From contig JAVSMN010000001.1 of NCBI GenBank assembly GCA_032027205.1, positions 2,279,254-2,343,253 on the forward strand: a DNA stretch of 64,000 nucleotides, read 5' to 3'. The DNA comes from Zeimonas sp032027205. Its GTDB lineage: Bacteria > Pseudomonadota > Gammaproteobacteria > Burkholderiales > Burkholderiaceae_E. Of this stretch, positions 28,360 to 36,426 are shown piece by piece. Both the position numbers and the translations under genes were made by a program. The notes under the pieces are model-generated. The model had not been told where the DNA came from. It worked only from the letters and a program-made list of their open reading frames with translations, and searched no databases. Within the stretch, counting starts at the first letter, position 1. The number at the start of each line of letters is the position of its first letter.

Positions 28360-29714
28360 AGCGAAGCGAGACGCTGCGCGCCGACAACGCGCGCTACATG
28401 TGGCATCCGATGGCGCATCCGCGCCAGATGCAGGAACAGCCGCCGATCATCATCGAGCGCGGAGACGGCGTCTGGATCACCGACGTCGACGGCCATCGCG
28501 TGGTCGATGGCGTGGGCGGACTCTGGAACATCAACCTCGGCTACGGACGCGAAGAGATCAAGCGTGCGATCGTCGATCAGCTCGACGAGCTCGCGTACTA
28601 CTCGTGCTTCCGGGGCACGACGCACCCGCGCGCGATCGAGTTGTCGGCGCGGCTCGTGTCCCTGCTCGAGCCCGAGGGAATGTCGCGCGTCGCATTCTCC
28701 AGCGGCGGCTCGGACGCCGTCGAAGGCGCGCTGAAGATCGCGCGCCAGTACTGGAAGCTCGTCGGCCAGGCCGACCGCCACAAGTTCATCGCGCTGAAGC
28801 AGGGCTATCACGGCGTGCATTTCGGCGGCATGTCGGTCAACGGGAACACGTCGTTCCGCCGCGCCTACGAGCCGCTGCTTCCCGGGTGCTTCCACATCGA
28901 CACGCCGTGGACGTACCGCAACCCGTACACCGAAGATCCGACGCGCCTGGGCGAGATCTGCGCCGAGCTGCTCGATCGCGAGATCCGTTTCCAGGGTCCC
29001 GACACGGTTGCCGCCTTCATCGCCGAGCCGGTGCAGGGCGCCGGCGGCGTCGTCGTGCCTCCGCCGAATTTCTGGCCGCTCGTGCGCGAGGTGTGCGACC
29101 GTCACGGCGTGCTGCTGATCGCCGACGAGGTCGTCACCGGCTTCGGTCGCACCGGCTCGTGGTTCGGTTCACGGCTGTGGGGTGTGAAGCCCGACCTGAT
29201 GTGCCTGGCCAAGGGGATCAACTCGGGGTACGTACCGCTGGGCGCCACTGCGGTCGGCGAGCGCGTCGCCGCCGCGTTCCTCGGCGACGAGTCGGGTGCC
29301 GGTGCGCTGATGCACGGCTACACGTACAGCGGGCATCCGGTGGCATGCGCATCGGCGCTCGCTGCGCTCGACATCCTCGAGCGCGAACGGGTCGTCGAGA
29401 ACGCGCGCGTGCAGGGCGAGCACCTGATGTCGCGGCTCGCGCCCTTTGTCGAGCGATTCGGCTCGGTCGGCGACGTGCGCGGCATCGGGCTGATGGCGTG
29501 CGTCGAACTCGTTGCCGACAAGGCGAAGCGCACGCCGCTCGACCGCAAGGCGCCGCTGCCGGCGAAAGTGGCCGAGCACGCATATCGCAACGGCGCGATG
29601 GTGCGCGTCTCGGGCGGCAATCTCATCCTGTCGCCGCCGCTGGTGATCCAGCGCGAACAGGTCGACGTGCTGGTCGACGCGATCGAAGGGGCGCTCGTCG
29701 CCTGTTCGGCATAG
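28356..29714 (+). CDS. Class III (omega) aminotransferase, PLP-dependent
   Basis: A 452-aa enzyme from GTG 28356, which overlaps the HAD stop. The longer upstream frame is inside the HAD gene. Motifs: the YxxH-type substrate region RYMWHPMAHPRQ, the PLP-phosphate loop SSGGSDAVEGALKIAR, LLIADEVVTGFGRTGSW, and the PLP lysine in CLAKGINSGYVPLGA. Class III enzymes of this type move amino groups from omega-amino acids or amines to pyruvate or similar. Context (APC permease, MarR, HAD, Tm-1-like) suggests catabolism of an imported amine or amino acid. Confidence 0.9.
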   Translation: MKRSETLRADNARYMWHPMAHPRQMQEQPPIIIERGDGVWITDVDGHRVVDGVGGLWNINLGYGREEIKRAIVDQLDELAYYSCFRGTTHPRAIELSARLVSLLEPEGMSRVAFSSGGSDAVEGALKIARQYWKLVGQADRHKFIALKQGYHGVHFGGMSVNGNTSFRRAYEPLLPGCFHIDTPWTYRNPYTEDPTRLGEICAELLDREIRFQGPDTVAAFIAEPVQGAGGVVVPPPNFWPLVREVCDRHGVLLIADEVVTGFGRTGSWFGSRLWGVKPDLMCLAKGINSGYVPLGATAVGERVAAAFLGDESGAGALMHGYTYSGHPVACASALAALDILERERVVENARVQGEHLMSRLAPFVERFGSVGDVRGIGLMACVELVADKAKRTPLDRKAPLPAKVAEHAYRNGAMVRVSGGNLILSPPLVIQREQVDVLVDAIEGALVACSA

Positions 29715-29759
29715 TCCGTCGCGCACGGGCTCATTCACGGCGGAGAACGGGGACGACAG

Positions 29760-31124
29760 ATGAAAGCGGGACTGCAGATCCTCCTCGTCGGCACGGTCGA
29801 CACCAAGGCGGACGAGCTGCTGTTCATGAAGCGCTGCATCGAAGCCGAGGGTGCCAAGGCCACCCTGATGGATGTCGGCGTCCTCGGATCCGCCTCGTTC
29901 CCGGTCGGAATCAGCAACCGCGAGGTGGCCGAGGCAGCCGGCATGACGCTCGAGCGAATCGCGGAGCTCGGCGACGAAAACCTCGCGATGACGAAGATGG
30001 CCGAAGGGGCCGTCAAGCTCACGCTCGAGCGATACCGGCGCGGCCAGGTCCACGGCATCCTCGCGCTGGGCGGCACGATGGGCACCGACCTGGCGCTCGA
30101 CGTGACGGCGGCTCTCCCGCTGGGCATGCCGAAGTTCATCGTCACGACCGTGGCTTACTCGCACCTGATCCCGCCGGATCGACTGGCGCCGGACCTGATG
30201 ATGATCCTGTGGGCCGGCGGACTCTACGGACTGAACTCCATCTGCCGCTCGATCCTCAGCCAGGCAGCAGGTGCCGTGCTCGGTGCGTGCAGCACGGTCG
30301 TGCCGGTGCAGATGCAGCGTCCGCGCGTCGCCATCAGCTCGTTGGGCAGGTCGTGCCTGAGCTACATGGTGCGGTTGACGCCGGCCCTCGAGGCGCGCGG
30401 GTACGAGCCGGTGGTCTTCCACTGCACGGGCATGGGTGGCCGGGCGATGGAGGCGTTGATCGAGCAGGGCGAATTCGTTGCCGTGTTCGATTTCGCGCAA
30501 GCCGAGGTCAGCAACCACCTGCACGGCTCGGTCGTCAGCGCCGGCGCCTCACGGCTGGAAGCTGCAGGTCGCCGCGGCATTCCGCAACTGGTGGCACCGG
30601 GTGCGAGCGACATGATCGACGTGCAGAGCTGGAAGCCGCTGCAGCCGACCTACGCCGATCGCACGTACCACGCGCACAACCGCCTGATCGGCTCCGTGAA
30701 CTCGACCCCGGACGAGCGGCGCGCGATCGCTCGCGAGATCGCCGCGAAGCTATCCCGGGCGAACGGTCCGGTGGCGTTCTTCCTGCCGGTGCGGGGCATC
30801 CACGCGTGGGATCACGAGGGGCAGCCGATGCACGATCCCCGCGTGCATGCCGAGTATGTCGAGGAGTTTCGCCGGCATCTCCGAGCACCGATCGAGCTGC
30901 ATGACCTCGATCTTCACATCAACGACGACGCGTTTGTCGACGCTGCACTGGATGTATTCGATCGCTGGGTCGCCGAAGGGCTCATCCCGGCGGGGGTCAA
31001 GGCTTCGTTGACGCGCGACGAGGAGCTGGTCGAGCGGCCCGACTACGAACTGGACGAACTCGTTTCCCGCATCGCTCCCGACAATCGGCACGCGGAAATC
31101 GATCTGGGCCGCGAGAACCATTGA
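29760..31124 (+). CDS. Tm-1-like ATP-binding domain protein (UPF0261)
   Basis: A 454-aa protein. The N-terminal Tm-1-like domain begins QILLVGTVDTKADELLFMK and contains a glycine-rich LGGTMGTDLALDV. The C-terminal TIM-barrel-like domain has VFHCTGMGGRAMEALIEQG and HDLDLHINDDAFVDAALD. Family members occur next to amino acid and organic acid catabolic genes. Their reaction is not established, though nucleotide binding and (de)acylation roles have been suggested. It lies 45 bp after the aminotransferase and is likely in the same operon. It is convergent with the nor-like gene. Confidence 0.88.
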   Translation: MKAGLQILLVGTVDTKADELLFMKRCIEAEGAKATLMDVGVLGSASFPVGISNREVAEAAGMTLERIAELGDENLAMTKMAEGAVKLTLERYRRGQVHGILALGGTMGTDLALDVTAALPLGMPKFIVTTVAYSHLIPPDRLAPDLMMILWAGGLYGLNSICRSILSQAAGAVLGACSTVVPVQMQRPRVAISSLGRSCLSYMVRLTPALEARGYEPVVFHCTGMGGRAMEALIEQGEFVAVFDFAQAEVSNHLHGSVVSAGASRLEAAGRRGIPQLVAPGASDMIDVQSWKPLQPTYADRTYHAHNRLIGSVNSTPDERRAIAREIAAKLSRANGPVAFFLPVRGIHAWDHEGQPMHDPRVHAEYVEEFRRHLRAPIELHDLDLHINDDAFVDAALDVFDRWVAEGLIPAGVKASLTRDEELVERPDYELDELVSRIAPDNRHAEIDLGRENH

Positions 31125-31244
31125 GCGAGCCCGTCGACGAGCGGGTCAATGCGATCGAGAGGGCGCTGTGAAACGCGGCGTTTTCGCACCCGAAACGACT
31201 TGCGTAGCCCGGAATGCTGCATCCTGCGGCGCGTGAGGCCGAGG
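31125..31244. terminator. Possible terminator between convergent genes
   Basis: GTGAAACGC-GGC-GTTTTCGCAC (about 31168-31189) forms an imperfect hairpin with an A- and T-rich stem between the convergent Tm-1-like and nor-like genes. No clear T-run follows, so this is weak. Confidence 0.25.
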
Positions 31245-33575
31245 TCAAAGCGAAGGCGCGGGCAATGATCGCGTAGGCGCCGGTAACGCCTCTTCCTGCG
31301 CCGCCTTCAGCGACCACGACCGCGTCAACACGAACCACGCCAGCGGCAGCACGCCGCCGAGCACGAAAACAGCGCCGCCGACGATGCGCGCCCAGGTGAG
31401 CGCCTGGAACAGGTCTGCCTGCACGAAGGCCTGCGAGCGCGCGTGCCACAGTCCGTTCTCGAGCACGTCGAGGAGCTGCGCGACGCCCACGGGGAACAGG
31501 TCGAGCACGACCATTCCCATCAGTCCGATGTTGATCGACCAGAAGACGATGCGCAGCAGCGACGCGTTCCAGCGCGCCGGCTCGACGAGACTGCGCGCGC
31601 AGAAGACGATCATCGCGATCGCGAGATTGCCGTAGACGCCCATCAGCGCGGCGTGTCCGTGGTTCACCGTCAGATAGGTGCCGTGCTCGTAGTAGTTGAC
31701 GATCGGCAGGTTGATCAGGAAGCCGAACATGCCGGCCCCGAGGAAGTTCCAGAAGTTCACGCCGAGCAGGAAGAGGAAGGCCTCGCCGTGTGCGAACGAG
31801 GCGCCGGCGCGCTGCGGCGCGTTGCGGAACTGCCAGGCCTCGAGCGTGAGCAGGATCAACGGCACCACCTGCAGCGTCGAGAACACGCTGCCGATGGCGA
31901 GCGTCACCACCGGCTTGGCGTTCCAGTAGAAGTTGTGCGAGATCCCGAGCAGCCCGGAGCCGAGGAAGAGCAGGGTCGCCAGGTAGACGATGCGTGACGC
32001 GGCCGCGTGGCTCACCAGCCGCATCAGCACCATGCAGTAGGCGAGCAGCGCGGTGGCGAAAACCTCGAAGAAGGCCTCGACCCACATGTGGATGACGGCC
32101 CAGCGCCAGAAATCGGCGACGACGAAGTTCGTCTCGGGGCCCGAGACGAAGCCGGAAAGGAACAGCAGCAGCACGCAGGCTACGCACCAGACGAGCCACT
32201 TCGGCAGCGTCCATGCATCGCCGGCGCGCCAGGTCGGGACGACCGCGCGCGCGAGCACGATCGCCCACAGCGCGATCACGACGAAGAGCATCGCCTGCCA
32301 CAGGCGTCCCTGCTCGACGAATTCCCAGCCCTGGCTGCCCAGCCAATGCCAGTGCTCGCCGAGGACCCCGTGCGGGCCGAGCGCGACGCCGGCCAGCCCG
32401 CCGACCGCGGTGACGACGAGCAGCACGAACATCGCGTCGACGAGGCGGCGCTGCCCGGCGATCGCCTGCGGGATCGCGGTGGAGATCACGAAGATCGACG
32501 AGCCGATCCAGCACGCGGTGATCCATAGCAGTGCGAGTTGCAGGTGCCAGCCGCGCACGATCGGGATCGGCAGCGTCTCGGCGAGATCGACGCCGAACAC
32601 GCGCGTGATGCCGAGGAAGTCGTGCACGGTGAGGATGCCGGCAACCATCTGCAGCACGAAGAGCACGACCGCGACGACGAAGAACTTCCAGGTCGCGCGC
32701 TGCAGCGCCGACGGCGACGCTTCGAGCGGGGAGCGCACGATCGCCTCGCCGGGAAACTCGATGCGCCGACGGTGTTGCGCCTGCGCGCCAGAAGTGTCGC
32801 GGGCCGACGAGCGCCATCCGGCGATCGTCGAATAGCGCCCGTACGCGAACAGCACGCCGCCCAGCGCGGCGACGAGCGCGAGCACTGCCACCGCGCTCCA
32901 CAGCACGACCTGCGCGCTCGGGCGGTTTCCCGCGAACTCGTCATAGGGCCAGTTGTGCGTGTACGAATAGCTCTCGCCCGGCCGCTCGGCGCCGCACACC
33001 CAGGCGCCCCAGAAAAAGAACGCGGCGAGGTCGCGCAGCTCGGCGTCGTCGGAGATCCAGCCGGCCGGATGGAAGGGCTCGTTGCCCTCGCCGCGAAAGC
33101 GCGCGGCGACCTGTCGCTCGAGGTCGCGTGCGGCATAGGCCTGCGCCGCGCCGATGTGCACGGTGTTCGTCGCCTCGTCGTAGCGGTTGCGACGGATCTC
33201 CCGTTGCGCGGCGGCGAGCGCCGAGTCGGCATCGGCCCGGTCGCTGGAGGCATGCCAGTCGCGCATCGCGATCGCCACCCGATGCAGCGCATCGGCGGTG
33301 AAGTCGGGACCGCGACCCGCGCCGTCGCCGAAGAAGCTGCCGTAGTTCATCAGGCCGTACTTGAGGAACACGGCCTGTCCGCGCCGGATTGCGTCGGCGC
33401 CAACCTGCGTCGCTCCTTTCTCGTCGACGAAGTCGGGCACCGGCGGTGCGTCGGAATAGGTGCGCACGCCCATGTACAGCATGCTCAGCACGCCGATCGC
33501 GAGCACCGCAGCGAGCGGAATCCACCAGCGGCGCCGATGCATCACGTAGCGGTTCCACAGCCGGCCCACGCTCAT
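31245..33575 (-). CDS. qNor-family haem-copper protein with NO-dismutase-like active site
   Basis: A 776-aa protein with the qNor layout: an N-terminal helix and cytochrome-c-like periplasmic domain without CxxCH (residues 40-215, GQAVFLKYGLMNYGSFFG), then about 13 helices. Haem and metal ligands: H496 and E500 (HMWVE), H547, and the NHGH motif near 638-641. The next expected FeB ligand is Asn (N548, SHNFYW where qNor has HH), and the glutamate 21 residues on is Gln (Q569, FSTLQVVP where qNor has SALEP). The spacings fit the Geobacillus qNor ligands H508/E512/H559/H560/E581 exactly, with an offset of 12. Quinol-site acids are also lost: G322 after H318 (HxxxE in qNor) and G734 (R..GD in qNor). 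These are substitutions I recall for NO dismutases (Nod). Activity is untested. The ATG overlaps the preceding gene (ATGA). Confidence 0.8.
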   Translation of the reverse strand: MSVGRLWNRYVMHRRRWWIPLAAVLAIGVLSMLYMGVRTYSDAPPVPDFVDEKGATQVGADAIRRGQAVFLKYGLMNYGSFFGDGAGRGPDFTADALHRVAIAMRDWHASSDRADADSALAAAQREIRRNRYDEATNTVHIGAAQAYAARDLERQVAARFRGEGNEPFHPAGWISDDAELRDLAAFFFWGAWVCGAERPGESYSYTHNWPYDEFAGNRPSAQVVLWSAVAVLALVAALGGVLFAYGRYSTIAGWRSSARDTSGAQAQHRRRIEFPGEAIVRSPLEASPSALQRATWKFFVVAVVLFVLQMVAGILTVHDFLGITRVFGVDLAETLPIPIVRGWHLQLALLWITACWIGSSIFVISTAIPQAIAGQRRLVDAMFVLLVVTAVGGLAGVALGPHGVLGEHWHWLGSQGWEFVEQGRLWQAMLFVVIALWAIVLARAVVPTWRAGDAWTLPKWLVWCVACVLLLFLSGFVSGPETNFVVADFWRWAVIHMWVEAFFEVFATALLAYCMVLMRLVSHAAASRIVYLATLLFLGSGLLGISHNFYWNAKPVVTLAIGSVFSTLQVVPLILLTLEAWQFRNAPQRAGASFAHGEAFLFLLGVNFWNFLGAGMFGFLINLPIVNYYEHGTYLTVNHGHAALMGVYGNLAIAMIVFCARSLVEPARWNASLLRIVFWSINIGLMGMVVLDLFPVGVAQLLDVLENGLWHARSQAFVQADLFQALTWARIVGGAVFVLGGVLPLAWFVLTRSWSLKAAQEEALPAPTRSLPAPSL

Positions 33576-34795
33576 CTCCCGCTCGTTTTGATCGTGCAGG
33601 CCGCCTGCTCGGGTTCGACCAGCGGCATCATCGGCGGCAGCGCCGGCGTCGCAACGACCAGTGGCTCGTCCATGCTCAGCGCCTCGAGAAAGGCGATGAG
33701 GTCGCTCTTCTCCTCGTTGCTCAGGCCCAGCGGCTGCAGCAGCGCGGACTTGTTCGGCGCGTCGCCGCCGCCGCGATCGAAGAAGTCCACCACCTCGGCG
33801 AGTGTGGCGAACACGCCGTTGTGCATGTACGGTGCCGTGTAGCGCAGTTCGCGCAGCGACGGCGTGCGAAAGCGTCCGATGTCGGCCGGGTCGCGCGTGC
33901 GATACCAGCGGCCGAGGTCCTCTTCGGCATCGCGGTACAGCGCACGCGGCGCGTCGCGCTGTACGTTCTGCCAGCGCACCGCGATCTGCACGAGCGGACT
34001 CGAATCGAACAGCGTCTGGCGCGGAACGCCGAGCGCGTGGTACTGCTGGTCGCTCGCCAACGGTCCGTTGTGGCAGGCGATGCAGCGCGCCTTGCCGGTG
34101 AAGAGCGCGTAGCCGCGCTGTGCGGCCGGCCGCATCGCGCTCGCGTCGCCCGCAATGAAACGATCGAAGGGCACGCGTCGCGGGTCGGAGACGATGGTGC
34201 GTTCGAAGGCCGCGATCGCGCGCCAGGCGTCGTCGAGCTGCGGCCAGTCGGTGCCGAACACGTCTCGGAAACGATCGACGTACTCGGGCACCAGCCGCAG
34301 CCGCATCTCGACGAGTTCGGCCTTGCCGTTGCCTTCGACCGGCGCCTGCATTGCCGAGCGCGCCTGCACCTCGAGGCGGTCGAGCGTGCCGTCCCACATC
34401 AGGCGGCGAAAGTGCGCCGCGTTGAGCACCGTCGGATTGTTGCGCCACAGCCGGTGGCCCGGATAGCCCGGTGCGAGCGGCTCGTGGTGCGCCCAGCCGT
34501 GCTGCGCGACGTGGCACGACGCGCACGAGGTCGATGCGTCGCCGGAGAGCCGCGCGTCGAAGAACAGCAGCTTGCCGAGCTCGATCTTCTGCGCCGACAT
34601 CGGGTTGTCGGCGGGGATCGATACGGGGGGCAGGGGGCCGAGAGTAAGGGAAGCGGCAGGAAGGGAAGGGGGAAGAGGGAAGGGGGAAGGGGACAGACTC
34701 GTGAGCAGGGTCGACACGGCGACCGCGCCGGCGATCGTCGAGAAGGCGCCGGTGACGACGGCGACGGCGGAGGCTACTGCCTTTCGCGGCGTCAT
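33572..34795 (-). CDS. MauG/cytochrome c peroxidase-family di-haem protein, second copy
   Basis: A 407-aa exported protein with two CxxCH haem sites (C91-H95 and C238-H242). The C-terminal RTPSLRELRYTAPYMHNGVF is typical of the MauG/CCP family. MauG completes the TTQ cofactor of amine dehydrogenases, whereas CCPs reduce peroxide. At the position where MauG-type proteins have the distal Tyr and classical CCPs a Met (VVDFxD), this copy has Phe339. Residues 31-60 are a Pro/Ser/Leu linker encoded by a polypurine repeat, so the region between signal anchor and haem domain is unusual. It is joined by ATGA overlaps to the genes on both sides. Confidence 0.88.
   Translation of the reverse strand: MTPRKAVASAVAVVTGAFSTIAGAVAVSTLLTSLSPSPFPLPPSLPAASLTLGPLPPVSIPADNPMSAQKIELGKLLFFDARLSGDASTSCASCHVAQHGWAHHEPLAPGYPGHRLWRNNPTVLNAAHFRRLMWDGTLDRLEVQARSAMQAPVEGNGKAELVEMRLRLVPEYVDRFRDVFGTDWPQLDDAWRAIAAFERTIVSDPRRVPFDRFIAGDASAMRPAAQRGYALFTGKARCIACHNGPLASDQQYHALGVPRQTLFDSSPLVQIAVRWQNVQRDAPRALYRDAEEDLGRWYRTRDPADIGRFRTPSLRELRYTAPYMHNGVFATLAEVVDFFDRGGGDAPNKSALLQPLGLSNEEKSDLIAFLEALSMDEPLVVATPALPPMMPLVEPEQAACTIKTSGR
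34658..34693 (+). repeat. 36-nt uninterrupted purine tract with five G-runs
   Basis: The plus strand reads only A and G for 36 nt with runs GGG, GGGGG, GGG, GGGGG and GGGG separated by AA or AAGA. It could form a G-quadruplex or triplex. It lies in the coding region of the second MauG-like gene (codons about 35-46, template-strand side). Confidence 0.7.
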
Positions 34796-36009
34796 CGGCC
34801 GGCTCCGGCTGTCGTCGCGTATTCGCCCACGGGGGGTGCACTCTCCGGCTGCAACGGCGGCGATAGCGCCTCGAGGAAGGCAACGAGCGCCGCCCGCTCG
34901 CGAGCGTCGAGGCCGAGCGGCTGCAGTTCGCTCGCGCGGCCGCCGCCGCGGTCGTAGAAATCGACGACCTGCGCGAGCGTCGCGAGGGTGCCGTTGTGCA
35001 TGTACGGCGCGGTGTGCGCGACACCACGCAGCGACGGCGTCGCGAAGCGGCCGCGGTCGGAGGCGCGGTGCGTCCAGGCCTGCGCGCCGTTGTCGCTGCG
35101 CTCGGACATCGGATCGCGCGCGCCGTGTACGGCAAGCTGACGCAGCAGGGCGATCGTGCGCTCCGGGTCGCGCAGGATCTCCGGGTTTTCCGGGACGCCG
35201 AGCCGATGCAGCCGGCCGTCGGTGAGGGCGGCGCCCGAATGGCAGCGCGCGCAGCCGGCCTTGCCGTCGAACAGGCGCAGGCCCTCGAGCGCCGCCCCCG
35301 ATAGCGCGTCCGCGTCGCCGTGGCGTGCGCGATCGACGTCGCTCTCCTCGTTGCCGTGCGACGCCGAGTACGCGGCGAGCGCCGCGACGATGCCGTCGAT
35401 CGTCGGCGCCGCGCGTTCGCCCCAGGCGCGCTGCCACGCGTGCAGCAGCCGCGGGATCTGCCGCACGCGCTCGGCGACGATGTGCGTGTTCGAGTTCATC
35501 GTCACCGGCGAGACGAGCATGTCGACGACGACGTCGGCGAGGTCGTCGGCCGGATAGCGGCCGTCCCACATCAGGCGCCTCTTCGATGCCAGCCCGAGCA
35601 GCGACGGCGTGTTGCGAAAGTGCCCGGCGTGGTTGTAGCCGCGCGAAAGCGGTTCGCCGTCGGCAAATCCCTTGTCCGGTGCGTGACAGCTCGCGCAACT
35701 GCGGCTGCCGTCTCCGGACAGGCGCGACTCGAAGAAGAGCTCACGGCCGAAGGCGACGACCGCCGCCGCCCGGGCGGCGGGCAGGCGCGAGCCGTCGAGC
35801 GTGCGCGCGAGGACCGCGTCGGCGCCCGTTGGCGCAGCGGCCGGCGACGCGAGCGCGACGGAGCCTGGCGCAGCGGAAGCGGGGGCGGCCGCGAACGAAT
35901 TCGATGCGGACCGGCTCGATGCAGTCGATGGGGACGTCGCGACGATGCCCGCGCCCGCAGCACACAGCCCGGCGACGAGCGCCGCCAGCCACACGCGCCG
36001 TCCGTTCAT
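34792..36009 (-). CDS. MauG-like di-haem cytochrome c protein, first copy
   Basis: A 405-aa protein: signal or anchor at residues 5-25, an Ala/Ser-rich linker to about 75, then a di-haem CCP/MauG domain with CxxCH at C105-H109 and C253-H257. The C-terminal motif is TAPYMHNGTLATLAQVVDFY. Tyr352 occupies the place of the distal axial ligand that distinguishes MauG-type proteins from Met-ligated peroxidases, by pattern alignment only. The start MNGRRVW at 36009 overlaps the cytochrome c stop. In an amine dehydrogenase locus it is the best candidate for TTQ maturation. Confidence 0.88.
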   Translation of the reverse strand: MNGRRVWLAALVAGLCAAGAGIVATSPSTASSRSASNSFAAAPASAAPGSVALASPAAAPTGADAVLARTLDGSRLPAARAAAVVAFGRELFFESRLSGDGSRSCASCHAPDKGFADGEPLSRGYNHAGHFRNTPSLLGLASKRRLMWDGRYPADDLADVVVDMLVSPVTMNSNTHIVAERVRQIPRLLHAWQRAWGERAAPTIDGIVAALAAYSASHGNEESDVDRARHGDADALSGAALEGLRLFDGKAGCARCHSGAALTDGRLHRLGVPENPEILRDPERTIALLRQLAVHGARDPMSERSDNGAQAWTHRASDRGRFATPSLRGVAHTAPYMHNGTLATLAQVVDFYDRGGGRASELQPLGLDARERAALVAFLEALSPPLQPESAPPVGEYATTAGAGR

Positions 36010-36380
36010 CGCGCGGACGGCTCGCCGTAATAGCCGACCATCGGCGCGTCCTGCCGGATCGCCGCGCAGCCGCGCTTCCACGTGAGCACTTCCTCGAGCA
36101 GGCGCGCTTCCTGCGCCGCGGACAGTCGCTGGCCGTCGGCCGGCATCCGGATGAAGAAGTTGCGTCCCTTGTCGTTGTGGAAGAACTCGCCGCGCAGCGG
36201 ACCCGCGTCGTGCTCGCGCGTCTTCGGCGCCGGATGACAGCCCATGCAGTTCAGCGCGTACAGCGTCGCCGCCGGCGAGCCCGTGCTGGGCGACTGCGCG
36301 AAAGACGGATTCGCGGCGACGAGGCTCGCGACGGCAACGACGGCGACGGCCGCGCAGGCGGCCGCCGCGATCGAGCTCAT
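36006..36380 (-). CDS. Small monohaem c-type cytochrome
   Basis: A 124-aa protein with a signal peptide (cleavage after SFA, about residue 28), one haem site CMGCH and a later Met (FIRMPADGQ) that may be the sixth ligand, followed by LEEVLTWKRGC. The ATG at 36380 is preferred; a GTG at 36392 would add four residues. A small periplasmic monohaem cytochrome is also reported in the Alcaligenes faecalis aau cluster (orf-2, recalled). It could accept electrons from the dehydrogenase or feed the MauG-like proteins. Confidence 0.82.
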   Translation of the reverse strand: MSSIAAAACAAVAVVAVASLVAANPSFAQSPSTGSPAATLYALNCMGCHPAPKTREHDAGPLRGEFFHNDKGRNFFIRMPADGQRLSAAQEARLLEEVLTWKRGCAAIRQDAPMVGYYGEPSAR

Positions 36381-36426
36381 CACCGCACGCACATCTACGC
36401 GCTCATCAACGGACCGATCGGCGCGC

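Noticed and set aside
28163..30904. 913-aa plus-strand ORF
   Set aside because: Arg/Ala-rich shadow of the aminotransferase and Tm-1-like genes. High GC keeps alternative frames open.
31245..33575. Standard quinol NO reductase
   Set aside because: Two active-site residues and two quinol-site acids are replaced, in positions that agree by exact spacing.
31245..35135. One 1296-aa minus-strand ORF suggesting a giant nor fusion
   Set aside because: The part upstream of 33575 is an off-frame reading of the MauG-like gene. The nor-like protein starts at MSVGRLW with an ATGA overlap.
33572..36009. Ordinary cytochrome c peroxidases
   Set aside because: Both are of the CCP superfamily, but the locus makes a TTQ enzyme and copy 1 has the MauG-type Tyr. 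A peroxidase role for copy 2 remains possible.
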